This document shows positions 12,852 to 24,612 of a DNA stretch of 64,000 bases, in pieces; the first letter of the stretch is position 1; each line of letters starts with the position of its first letter. The position numbers were made by a program, and so were the translations under genes. Source of the DNA: Megamerina dolium. Its lineage: Eukaryota; Arthropoda; Insecta; Diptera; Megamerinidae. Under the pieces are notes generated by a model that saw only the letters and a program-made list of their open reading frames with translations, was not told the DNA's origin and searched no databases. The stretch spans positions 32,440,501 through 32,504,500 of the forward strand of contig OY978526.1 in the NCBI GenBank assembly GCA_963854835.1, in the 5' to 3' direction.

Positions 12852-14107
12852 ATGTATCGCTTATCACAATTATCGTCACAGTTTATCTATTATTCAGCTT
12901 GGCTATTGCTCATCACGATTATATTCGCAATGCCCTCGAGTTCACAGCAGGCAATCGTAAATGATCAAAAAGCTACCAAGCATATCAACTTGAACATTGA
13001 GACAGCTAAAATTTGGCGGCAAGAGAATAACGATGTGATTGTACGAGATACCGATTACTTTCTAGAGAGTATGTCTCAGTTTCGAACCTCAATACCCGTA
13101 CGTATTTACGAATGCCTACGTAATCTAAGTATACTACGTTGCACAAAACTTTTTGTTTTGGAAAAGATGAATCAACGAAAGCAATTACCGCATTCGGGTA
13201 ATCTAAGCAAAGATTTTTTTGAGCAATTTTTCTTCGCAAAGGAACCATTAGGCAGCTTAGTCAATGAAAAATATTCCCGGATGACAGATGATGAGTTAAA
13301 TGGACAATTAATTGAAAATTTCCAACAATTCTTTAATAATCGTGATATCAAGTTGGATTTTCTGCCTGGCATACTAGTTAAAATTGTGCCGAGTAAAGAT
13401 AATAAGTTGAAAATCTCACTAAAACAGAAAGGTATGTTCGTAATTCAATTTTAGCGTACAACAATCTAGACAAAAAATTGGAATGTTATATCAATTTTTA
13501 TTACGATTACAAAACAAAATTTTCTTCTGTTTAAAATTCTTTTTCCACTTTATCGCTGGTTTTCACAATCAATACAATTTTTTTTTTCAAACTTGCGACA
13601 GCAAAACCAATTCCAAATTATTCGGCTTGATTTACAGAAAAGTTAAAATAATTTGTAACCTGAGGAATCGCCGAATTTTAATTCGATTAGATTTCATACA
13701 TTTGTTTAATACTTGCAGGCATTTCAAACAAACTGCGAGGCCGCGGAATCGGACCCAATATGGAATTGAAAGAGAATGACATTACCGACATAGCGGATTC
13801 AGATGATGGCTCGAAAATGCAAAGCAATGACGGTGGCGAAAAGGCTGGCCTCAAACGGCGTAAAAATAAAAAGGACAACTCATATAAAAGTGCCATTTTA
13901 CAAATGGCTGTACCAGTTATGTTCATGCCCGCCATACTTTTGGGAACTTTTTTGCCCTTCATTTTGCCCGTTTTAAAAATGGCAACCATAATGACACTTA
14001 TAATGAACAATAGTGCCTTTATCGCTGCACTAATCTACGCCGCACGTACTCATATCAACGCACAAGAAGAACAACATATCACATACGGACATGCTGCATA
14101 CCACTAG
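12852..14107 (+). CDS. Osiris-family (DUF1676) protein, 322 aa
   Basis: Two exons, 12852-13431 and 13719-14107, join through a split Gly codon to 322 residues. A signal peptide or signal anchor is seen at about 14-35 (YYSAWLLLITIIFAMPSSSQ). The Osiris two-Cys region is clear: RIYECLRNLSILRCTKLFVLEKM at about residues 79-101. The second exon opens GISNKLRGRGIGPN, then an acidic/basic linker, then a long hydrophobic region (AILQMAVPVMFMPAILLGTF through IAALIYAA), the DUF1676 membrane segment, and a tail ending YGHAAYH. Osiris proteins act in the insect secretory and endomembrane system and are linked to cuticle. The GRG motif at the exon junction is shared with the minus-strand Osiris-type gene at 2306-3481, with the intron in the same place. 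This supports common descent by tandem duplication. Confidence 0.85.
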
Positions 14108-14230
14108 CGTCGTCAAATCATCCAATCGTCAAATGCTGGCCAAAAATATTGCATTTACTATTAGATTCAATAACACAGAAATCAAATATGAAATGCTATT
14201 TTATATCTCTTTTATTTATCAAATGATTTT

Positions 14231-14236
14231 AATAAA
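14231..14236 (+). terminator. Poly(A) signal of the 322-aa Osiris-type gene
   Basis: AATAAA lies about 125 bp past the stop codon of the gene ending at 14107. Confidence 0.55.
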
Positions 14237-14924
14237 GACTGTCGCTAAAATAACTAGTTCTTCCGTGTATTTATACGTCTGTCTAATAAATACGTGTTTA
14301 TGTACATAGGTAAATGTATGAATATACTACTTGACTTGAAACTATGCGGTCATTAGCAAACAAATAGGAGTCAAGGCTGTATAGAAATGTCAATAAAACC
14401 GATGATCATGATATTTATTCATATGTATGTATGTATAAATATATAGCATACGTACGTAAGTGTAGTTAATAACGTAACATAGTAACGAATAACTTTTCTG
14501 ATACGAATGGAAATTTGAAAATGACTAATTTGCTTATTAACAACACAAATTTCACGGTCGCAGTCGACCTGCTGCATATTCCGCATTATTTAAGTATTAA
14601 TACTTTTTTTCTTTAATTATTGTATTTATTTTCCATTCAAAATTGCCTTAAAAGGAACTTGGTACTTGGTACATTGATTGCCCTCTGAACGCTGTACAGC
14701 GAAAATGTCAATGTAATAGTGCTAAAAGTACTGCAATAGACGAGGTCAGAATTCCCACCTATAAACGAGCGGCTGGCTGCAACATACATTAAGGCAAGAT
14801 AGTTTAAGTGACAAGTGGTTTATCCTTTCATAATTCTCATATCGATCACTTTTTAGCATGTACGTATATGTCACAGTGATTATGAAAACTTAAAGTGTTT
14901 CTTTTGTAAATCAAGGTGAATTAA

Positions 14925-15058
14925 ATGGCCATGGGTAATTCAGAAAATTCGTTCAATGCAAAAATACATTAGATGATATTAATGCCAACAAGACCATGTA
15001 TAAGCAGTATAACAACATGACCACTGGAATGGTCAACGTATTCAAGTGGATCTTATAA
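14925..15058 (+). pseudogene. Unrecognised short coding-like segment with a frame break
   Basis: From ATG at 14925 the frame reads MAMGNSENSFNAKIH and stops. The neighbouring frame then continues NTLDDINANKTMYKQYNNMTTGMVNVFKWIL to a stop at 15056-15058. A TATA-like CTATAAACG lies about 165 bp upstream (near 14760). Composition looks coding, but I do not recognise the product. It may be a small gene with a sequencing error, a pseudogene, or chance. Confidence 0.25.
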
Positions 15059-15809
15059 CTTAGGGTATCACGAATTTCGTAAGTTTTATATAGAATATTA
15101 AAAACTTGACACTTTCGTAATTTCGTAACATTTAAAATTTATTGTTAGTTGAAATAGAGATACAATAAATAATACCTATTAGCATCTATGCTATCCTACA
15201 CTGTCCAACTCTCTGATGAAAATTCAACATCCCCCCACCGAAATAAAGTCATTTTTAAGTATTATGTAAATTTTAATTTACAATATATTATATTATAATT
15301 AATGAATACACCTTACAAAACTAGAATGCTTCATATCCAAACAAAGCAATGTTTAGTAAAAGTCATAAAAGCGTGAATAGAATACATAGAACAACTTACT
15401 ATAAAACACATACATTACAAGCAATTTCCTTAATGCTAAACCTTATCACTGTAGTAATTTACCTAATTGTAGAACCTCTTGCGTATGTTTAGGTACAAAT
15501 TTCATTATATTTACTAATTCTAATCAAGCGGAGCACCTCAACGGCGTTCAATTTGAGGACATGAACACGGTCGAAGATGTTAATAGAAGCAAAACCAAAC
15601 CCAAATCACTAGTTTTTGGTTCCGTTCTCACATATTTCTGTGTGTGTGTGTGTGTGTGGGTGTGTGTGGTTATGTACATATATATATATATATGTATAAA
15701 CATTCAATATATATAGTAGTCGTGTGAATAACAGGCACCAATTATAGTTTATATAATTAAATACTGTACTCCTATAAGACAATTTTGATTGAGGTGATGC
15801 GATGGTCAA
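15059..15809. other. Intergenic region and 3' flank of the desaturase
   Basis: AT-rich, containing a (TG)n tract at 15639-15668 and a short (TA)n near 15680. The right part is probably desaturase 3' UTR. Confidence 0.45.
15639..15668 (+). repeat. (TG)n microsatellite
   Basis: About fifteen TG units, slightly interrupted, followed by a short TA tract. Confidence 0.9.
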
Positions 15810-17267
15810 CTAATCGTCTTTCTTCTCTTCAATCTTAGCACCCTTGCGATCTTCCTCGCACACATCTTTATCGTCCCAGCCCCACACCATTGTATCTTCA
15901 CTTTCATGGTCCAATTTCGACACAAGTTCATCGGTGATACCGGATGCAGGGTTGTTATTGTTCACATCGGCCACAGATGGATGAGTTCCGTCACCAGTAC
16001 GTTTAACACGACGTAGTATCATTTCTTCGGAGACACTTTTTAAATCGTAGGCTTGACCTGACACAAAATAATTTGAAAAAAATGTTAATGCATCTAACTA
16101 AAGGTGTATAGGGCAGCAAATCTTACCTATTTTTGCCATAAGGTGGAGGAAAGCTGTTGTCCAATTGTATTTGTATGTGCCCAATTCAGCTGCTTTGTAA
16201 TCCCATGGGAAAACATGATGATAATTATGCCATCCCTCACCGAAAGCAATGATCGAGACTAGCTTAGTGTTCACAGAGCTAATATTGATGTCATAGGGTT
16301 TCATGCCGTAGAAATGAGCTGCACTATTTACCAACCAGGTGCCATGCAATGACAGAGTATAACGCAACATGGAACAAACGAAGAAGCACACTTTCAAAGA
16401 CGAACCCATATAGAAGTATGGATAGAGAGCAGGAATAACAAAACAACAGATTGGCATGACAACAAAGTAGTACCTGCAAATAAAAACAAATGAGAACTCA
16501 GTTATGTTGCACTTGAATATGACAATTGTTTGAATAACTCACTTCTTTTGGAATACGACAACGGGATCAGCATCTAAATCACTCATATCTATTTGTTTGC
16601 CCTTCTCTTTGACATCGGGATGTTTTTTGCACATAAGCCAACCCATGTGAGCGAAGAAGAATCCTCTTCTCGAATTGTGCGGATCTGCATCGGTGTCCGT
16701 GAATTTATGATGTACACGATGATCACGGGTCCACTCATAGATGCTGTTCTGGAAAGCCAACGACTGACACAACATGAGGAAAATTCTCAATGGCATCTTA
16801 GCTTTATAGGCTCTGTGCGACCACAGACGATGGACGCCAGCTGTTATTCCAAGTCCGCCAAGTATAGCCGCCATGTAGCCTATATATACATTTTACCATA
16901 AATAATTGACTGTCAACTTTCTAAAATAATCGACTCGACATTGCTTACCTATTAGGAATTCAACATAAGCGTTCTCAGCAAAAACCAAATACAGACCATA
17001 CAATGCCATCGAATGTAATATGACAAAAAGCATCACATTGAACCAAACGATTTCTCTTACGTATGGTGTCTTTGGTTTACTATCCTGTTCCTTTGTTGTT
17101 TTCGCCCTTAAAGAGTTTGCATTCGTGACGGCGGGCTCACCTTGATTCGGCACACGATCTTGGGCTGGACATGTTTTTGATGTTGTCGTTTTATTATTAT
17201 TGGCATCATTGTTAGCGATAGCCGTTTCGGCTAACAAAAAAGTACTGCCAATTAAGTTGGGAGCCAT
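15810..17267 (-). CDS. Acyl-CoA delta-9-type desaturase, 416 aa
   Basis: Membrane di-iron enzyme of the ER that puts a cis double bond into fatty acyl-CoA; in flies these serve membrane lipid and hydrocarbon or pheromone synthesis. Four exons join in frame: 17267-16949, 16879-16543, 16473-16127 and 16057-15810. All three histidine boxes are present: HRLWSH (123-128), HRVHH (160-164) and HNYHH (301-305), with NSAAH ending at 272. An Asn/Thr/Lys-rich N-terminal extension of about 70 residues precedes the first membrane helix. The start at 17267 was chosen because a splice acceptor (..CATACAG) ends directly before this ATG, so a 5' UTR intron is likely; an in-frame ATG 26 codons upstream lies in that intron. 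The tail ends in the acidic/basic run KGAKIEEKKDD. The 5' 86 bp of coding sequence lies in a tandem duplication. Which Drosophila paralogue it matches cannot be settled by eye. Confidence 0.92.
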
Positions 17268-17939
17268 CTGTATGCAGTAATTGAGACAGAAGGTACGTTC
17301 TAGAATGTATGTATATAGAAATATTATTATTGCAGATATATACAAAAATACAACACGTGACTAAATCTTTATTTACTATTATCATGATTTGTATGCGTCT
17401 AACGACAACATCAGCTATTATTCATAAATACTTTTCGTATTACGTATGAATATATTACATACATATGAACATATATGTATACAAATTTAACCCTCACGTA
17501 GAGTTTTGCGATACAAGTGAATTTAATGCTTCAAATCAAAGTCAAGCTCTAATTAAAAAGTTGTCGTTTTATTATTATTGGCATCATTGTTAGCGATAGC
17601 CGTTTCGGCTAACAAAAAAGTACTGCCAATTAAGTTGGGAGCCATCTGTATGCAGTAATTGAGACAGAAGGTACGTTCTAGAATGTATGTATATAGAAAT
17701 ATTATTATTGCAGATATATACAAAAATACAACACGTGACTAAATCTTTATTTACTATTATCATGATTTGTATGCGTCTAACGACAACATCAGCTATTATT
17801 CATAAATACTTTTCGTATTACGTATGAATATATTACATACATATGAACATATATGTATACAAATTTAACCCTCACGTAGAGTTTTGCGATACAAGTGAAT
17901 TTAATGCTTCAAATCAAAGTCAAGCTCTAATTAAAAAGT
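17182..17939. repeat. Perfect tandem duplication, 378-bp unit, covering the desaturase start
   Basis: Unit 1 spans 17182-17559 and unit 2 spans 17560-17937, with no mismatch seen by eye. Each unit holds the desaturase start codon (17267 and 17645, minus strand), the acceptor site before it and upstream intron sequence. The outer copy encodes MAPNLIGSTFLLAETAIAN and a few more codons, then meets a stop where the repeat ends. Confidence 0.95.
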
Positions 17940-20900
17940 TATACAATCTTTACAATTTTAAACTCAATTGATCAAATTGTACATCTTGCGATTATAATGG
18001 CTGTAAAATCATTTTTTTCTTCAACTATCATATCGTAATCATTAAGGGGTTAAGAAACGCGTTATTAATATTCACACTTCATTTTGAAGCTCCTTACTTG
18101 TATACATATCGTATAATTCATTGGCACAACTATGTAGCGTTGCTAACAATTAATCGCCATCAGTGCGTAATTTTAGAAATGATTTGAAATGAATTATTTA
18201 TTAGAACCTTTTGCTGATCGATCAACCAAAGTGTATGAGGTACTTATGTAGAAATCATCATCAAAGTGACGATAATAAGATTCGTACATACTAACACACT
18301 ACCTACTAATACAAATGGTTAGTTACCAAACGCTTTGGGTACGGCCAATTCGATTACCGGAATATCACTTGGAAACCTGTTTGATTTAGCTTCCGCTGTT
18401 TTATTCGGATTTTTTACGATTTGCTTCTATTTTTTTTTTTTCGTGTCTTATTTTTGTTTTAATTAATCAAACACAAAGAGCCATCGCAAACTGGAAGTGC
18501 CAAACATCAATAACACAAACCTAATTATCATTATTAATCAATTTATGCGATTATATAATAAGTCTTCTTTTTATTTATTCTAGTTATTCTGATCATAAAT
18601 TCGACTTCCGCTATAATAATTTCACTCTCTTTCACTCCCCTTTGTCCATTATGATAACAAGTGGAGGATTTTAGCATTTACTATTTATACAATACAATAG
18701 TAGCGAATTGAGATAAGTATGTTTGTAGGTAATCATCATTTAAATGTTCTGACGACGGAAGAACATATGGTGACTACTGCGAAAACTAGTCAAATTAGTT
18801 TTTGGGCGCGTCTTGAGGTGATCGAATTTATTAAGTGATCATCTTACACAATAGATAAATACTTTCGATGTCGATTAGTACAGGAAGTAATAAATTCAAA
18901 ATTTTACTATTTGACAAAAATATTCCCAAGTCTACTATGTATAAACGTACCAACACATCAATATGCGTGAATTGTTAATGAGAAATTGTTCTTCATTTGG
19001 GGGTTTTTTTGTTATTTTCAACACTTCAACATAAACAACACTAAAAAGTATCGATAGAATTTTATATAGGATCCCCCTCTTCTAGTGTTATAACGAGTCG
19101 AATACTTTGTTAATTCAAATGTAAATTAAATTTTTCAAAAATAAAAAATAAACAACCACTTGGCTAGTTGCAAGTTATTTCGGCGGTAAAAGTTAATGAA
19201 TGTGACGATTAAGAATAATACGCTTGTGACCACATTTTACCGAAACCAATCTGTAGTCATAAAGTTAGCTACTTATAATTTAATCGTTTATTGAAATCGA
19301 ATCTTGTTTTCTTTTTATTCTTTTCAAGTTCTTTTTTTCCCTCTTATATTATTATACGTCTACACACAAACTATTCCTTATTCTTATTCAGTTTTGAATT
19401 AAAATGACTTGATTTTCAAACAACAGTTATGGTATCATCAAAACAACAAATTGTATATGCCCAGCTTAAAATAACGAGTAAAAACAGTAGACTCGTCACA
19501 GCACTATCTTCTTCTATGACACACACACACACACACACATATGTAGTATTTGTTGTAGCGCAACAGTTGTGACAATGGCAGTGGCAATTCTATTATAGAA
19601 AAATAAATACGAGTACTTGGCATTGAACGTTGTGCTATTGCTATTGCTATTGCTATTGCAATGATGAAAATTGAAGAAAATTGGGACATTTGGTATAATA
19701 CATAAATCTATATGTATGCAACGATGTGTGTGTGTGCAATACTGCAAGCGTACATGTGAAAGAAATAAAAACCAGTTCTTCTTGATCAATTGAATGGCAA
19801 ATTGGCAACAAATGCTTCTACATACCACTCGTACTGTTGCAAATGCGAGTCTACTAAGCATAAACTTGTTGTTGACCTCAGATGCATACATTTTGACAAC
19901 AAACTTTTTCTAGAATTAGGATTGCTTAAATACCGACAAGTTTGTTTTTTCAAAGATTTACCCAGTACATTGCATCTCGCGACATACATACGTAGCTACC
20001 ACAGTGAATTAGTGAATCCCAGTGTACAATTCTATTTTGTGTTAATAAATTAATGATTCGATTTCTGTCAAAGGTGGAAAATTTTTACAAGAAGATATTA
20101 TCAATTCGAATAGTTTTTACAAGCCACTATACAAAGAAAGAGTTTGTATAGATGTCTATAGTAGAAGCGTTTTTATTGTTTATATAAAATGTCAACAAAA
20201 TACATCTAAATATAAATATATCAATGTATACCCAGTAAACCAAACGTCTTTATTCTTTAAGTAATTTTCGACATTGCTAATTTACGGAAAATGACATCAT
20301 AAACGACTCCAAAACAGAACACTATGCCCCCTAACATTTGCTGTAATACTACACTCTATATTATAATAATATTTTTCATAATTTATTTCATAATTAAATT
20401 AATCATGTGCAAATTTATTAATTATATGATGAAATGTGCGAAGCTTGAAAACTTATGAATAATTCAAAAAACTTGTATGGAAAGCAAATTGAATATGTTT
20501 TCGTATAACTTAGTAACGAATGAACATCGTACGAAAAGTGACGAATAAAAATATTGTCATCAATTTTTCTAGAATCCATCTAATATTGGTATTGATTTTG
20601 ATATTATATCTAAGCAAAATACCAAATACTTTTCAATTGAAATTGTTATTAATAGCTTATCCTGTCACATAAATTATGTCGAATAATTTGCACTTGCTGA
20701 CTCTGACTCTATTGTATTTAATACTTTATATGATTTAATACTTGAAGAACGAGATCAAAGACCTTCATGGCATTTTTTAGATTAAACTTCGCTTTTCGAA
20801 ACATCTCGAATTTGTTATTTCCACAGCTTGTACGAAGGATGTTCATTGTATTTTCAAAACAAACAAAAATGTGTCCTTTTAAAAAGCATTGTCCCAACTA

Positions 20901-23900
20901 CCTCACGTCTTAGATGGACGAAAATGTAATTATTTATGGATCGAAGATGCATTCGTTTGTTTAAAGGAATCTGCATTAGACTATTCAGTTTGTGATTACC
21001 AATTTAAATTGAAGAATTCATTCACTATTAGTAAAATTAATTCTGTACGCATCATTGTTCAGTAGGCTTAAATGAATAAATGAATAAATGAATTCAAAAT
21101 GAGTCTAGAGCCACCAAGAAGAAAAAACCAATTTAGAATTCAGGTATAGTAATTTTTTGTAACTTTGAAAATATTAAAGTTGCGAAAATATTTGTATTTT
21201 TTTGGTAGAATGGAATTGGAAAGTCCAATGACAATTTCTGCAAATTTAAACCTCAATCAAATGGTACAGCATCACTGTTAACTTTAACTTCAACTTCAAA
21301 GTAAAGTATTTAAATTGGAATGTATGTAGCACATAGTACCAGCAAGCTGAGAAATAACATCTACTTTAAATTGTTTGTTGTGCAATTTATTTTCTATGTT
21401 GAGAGATGTCCCTCTTTGGCGCTGAAATTGTAAATTGAACACTTTAAAGTTTAAGTTTAAATTGACTTTGAAGTGTTGCATATTGTATTTGAGATCACGT
21501 ACTTCAGTGGTAGCCTTTATTAAGTATTGTATATGTATAAGTATAGAATCGAATGAATGCATGTTTTGATGTCACTGGTCACTCCGGACTTATACGTCGA
21601 CCGTGCTATCACAGCGTACAATCGTACATACTAACTACGTGCACGCGACTTGAATTCAAAATTCGCTTTACGACTACAAATTATAGTCATAATATGAATA
21701 TGTTCTGTTGAAATTCAGATGGTTTGAAATTTTATATTATTAAGCAATCGAAAGGAAAATGTAAGAAGAGAATTATTCAATTGACACAATCGATCTCGAA
21801 CAATTGATCAATATGCAAAAAGCAAAATGAGAAAAAAAAAACAAAGAAAACAGTGATCAATGTGAATTTTCAATTATTATCGTTGACGTACATACATATT
21901 TTTTCAATAATTTTTGTTCTTTTTATGGGCAACACAAGCTGGGACATATTTCATTTAGATTCATTTTATGCGAGTACATATACATATTGCGATCTGTTCT
22001 TTGGCCATATTTGCAAAACTACGTGATTATTTAGACGTAAGTACATAGAATTGAGTATTCTGTAGAGTCTATGTGCGTTCCAGAAAGGTGGAAAGAACTC
22101 AACAGCCCAATTATATAAAATGTTTAAAAATTCATATAATCATTTTATTAATCACTCCATTTGCATAGAGGAAGCAATAGTCTGAACATGTCCTTGAGCT
22201 AGCTAAAGTTTTTGTTAAACGATACAATTTTAGTATTTTGCGCAAAACGCTTTTTTTAAATAAGTTTTTATACTATTATATGTTGAAGTTTATATTTCTG
22301 TCTCCCTCACTTGATTTTTTTTTCCTTCGAAGAATATCATGTCAAATAATCAGAAATCAATATTTTTGGTTTCTTTCTGTCTTTGGCATATCAACACCTT
22401 CAAAGTATATGCGAATTATAAAAAAATCTCTGCTCAAATCGTACATCACAGAATTACCGTTAGTTAATGCCTACTGTCTTCGACCCACACAGACAGAACA
22501 GACTTTTTTCTAAATTGTGGGCAATTGTGAAAAAAATTGTTACGTCACACTAGCACTGTCAGTGTCAGTATGCATGCAACATATGTCTGAATATAAGAAT
22601 GCATATGAATCTCAGGCCTTAATCTTCAAAACTAATGTACTAAATTCGTAAGTATGTACAATACAAAAAAAAAAAAACAACTTACCTTGAATTGGTTTAG
22701 CTCCTAGTTGTGTTTAGGTTATCCACAAATTGTTTGGAATTAATATTTTTTTTTTGGAATTTCCGCAATGTGCTACAAAGCAGATTTTTGTTGTTTAGTA
22801 TTGTCACACTTGATGATTATATTCTTTGCATTTCTCACACTCACAAAAACACACTAAGGATACAGCCTGAATTTTGTATTTAAAAAATTACATTAGCCAA
22901 ATATCGTTATGCTGGCCAACGGTGTGTATGCTAACTGAACTGTACGAAGTCAGTTTGCAAACAGTTTATATGAACGTAATTACACCGAATTTTAAAGACA
23001 ATTTTGCTTTGTCGGCTATCGATCTTAAGCGTTTCTTATGTACGCTTCGATTGCTGTGTTCGGCACTTAATGAGCTAAGCATGCTGCGAGTAGCTTTATT
23101 TGTTTGAATTTTCTGCTACGTATAACTTCAGCTGTTTCACATAGCCGGACGATAACCACACACTATACACTGACATACATACACACACTCAAACACATAC
23201 TATGCTCACAATGAATCCGCGCTGGGCTCGGGGTTGATTGGCTGTTGGTTCAAAGTACGGCTCTGTTTGGGATTATTATTCGCCCCAGTTACTACTTTCG
23301 ATCTTCTACATCAATCCAGATCATCATCAAAATCACAGCATCAATAGCAATTGCTATACGCGCTTATGCAAATCAATATTCACACTAAGACGATCACCGC
23401 ACTATTTAATTGAAATCAAACACACACACACATGCATGTATATGTATGTGCATATTTATGTGAAAATAACTATTAAAATATTTCTTTCCTTCCTATTTGT
23501 CGAATTTTTGTTCTTCTATTATAGTTTATTTCTTTATTTATTTATTTTTCTCGAATGAATATTGTATATTTATTATGTCACCATAGCGCCTGAAAAAAAT
23601 GTATCACGTGTTCAAACATACATACGTACAATCAATGGACGTAAAAGTATGCAAAAGCATAATTGTTTACTATTTTCATTGCAGAAAGGATTTAATCTTC
23701 TGCCATCAACTCTTTAAGTTAAATTTTTTTGCACTTCTAACATAGCTATTAGTATTATTGTAGAATAAGTATTTTTATGACCTTGGCTGATCTGCCAGTG
23801 GGCCACACATGCACACATATGCTTACATACTATATTTGACGGCCTTGAAATAGAAAAATTATGAGGCACAAACCAGAGGAGATAACTACCATAATAATTA

Positions 23901-24379
23901 CAAAGTTTTCTCATTATTAATTAAATAATTTTACAACTTAAGTATTTTTAAGCAAATGTGTATACATACATATCGTATATGATGATTAAATAGCATGCTG
24001 CAAAATTAACTGCAGATGCGATGTACTCGTACTTAGGTAGACACAATGTACATGAGCATATATAATTGCAACTGAATTACAGAATATTATACTTAATTTG
24101 TATTTTAAAGAAAAGCCAAACATCTCAGCACTTTGACAATATTTTCAGCATCACTGATTTTCCATGCTTGACCTTTCTACAGATTCACTCAAGCAGGTTG
24201 TCTACATGTATGCTTGTACCTAATTTACAATATGCTAGGGCATATATAGCAAAAAAATAGTAGTTAGTGTTTAGAAGTATATTTGCCCAAGAAACCATTG
24301 GTCTAAAATCATATAGATGCGATTTTAAGGCTAAACATTTGACTCGCCCTAACTTACATGTATTAAACCGCCTTAAAAG
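17940..24379. other. Large AT-rich intergenic region
   Basis: No gene is supported. It contains an (AC)n tract at about 19519-19540, a (TTGCTA)n-like tract at 19628-19657 and other simple repeats. It may hold desaturase 5' UTR exons and enhancers. All ORFs here are short, lack recognisable domains and have low-complexity AT-rich codons. Confidence 0.45.
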
Positions 24380-24612
24380 AAATATGTTGTGCTTTGGTAT
24401 TCTGTGCACGAGTCGTAGGTTGTTAATTCGAACCTCGCGACAAATATAGTAAGTTTATTCTTTCAAACGTTCCCAACTATCTGATAGAATTCTGCGACAA
24501 AGCTGAGGGAATACAATGTTGCAAGATTATGCCATTCAATATACACAGAAGTAGGTCTTCAACACTGTCCAAATTCAACACGCGCAACAGTTCTATGAGA
24601 CAAATTACGCTA
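24380..24612 (+). mobile_element. Degenerate copy of the tRNA-derived SINE
   Basis: It shares ordered blocks with the better copies: GAGTCGTAGGTTGTTAATTC (B-box region), TTCTGCGACAAAGCTGAGG, and ACACTGTCCAAATTCAACAC followed by GCGCAACAG. It is heavily diverged. Confidence 0.55.

Noticed and set aside
17268..17345. Upstream in-frame ATG giving a 26-residue longer desaturase
   Set aside because: A splice acceptor ends directly before the 17267 ATG, so the extra codons are most likely intron.
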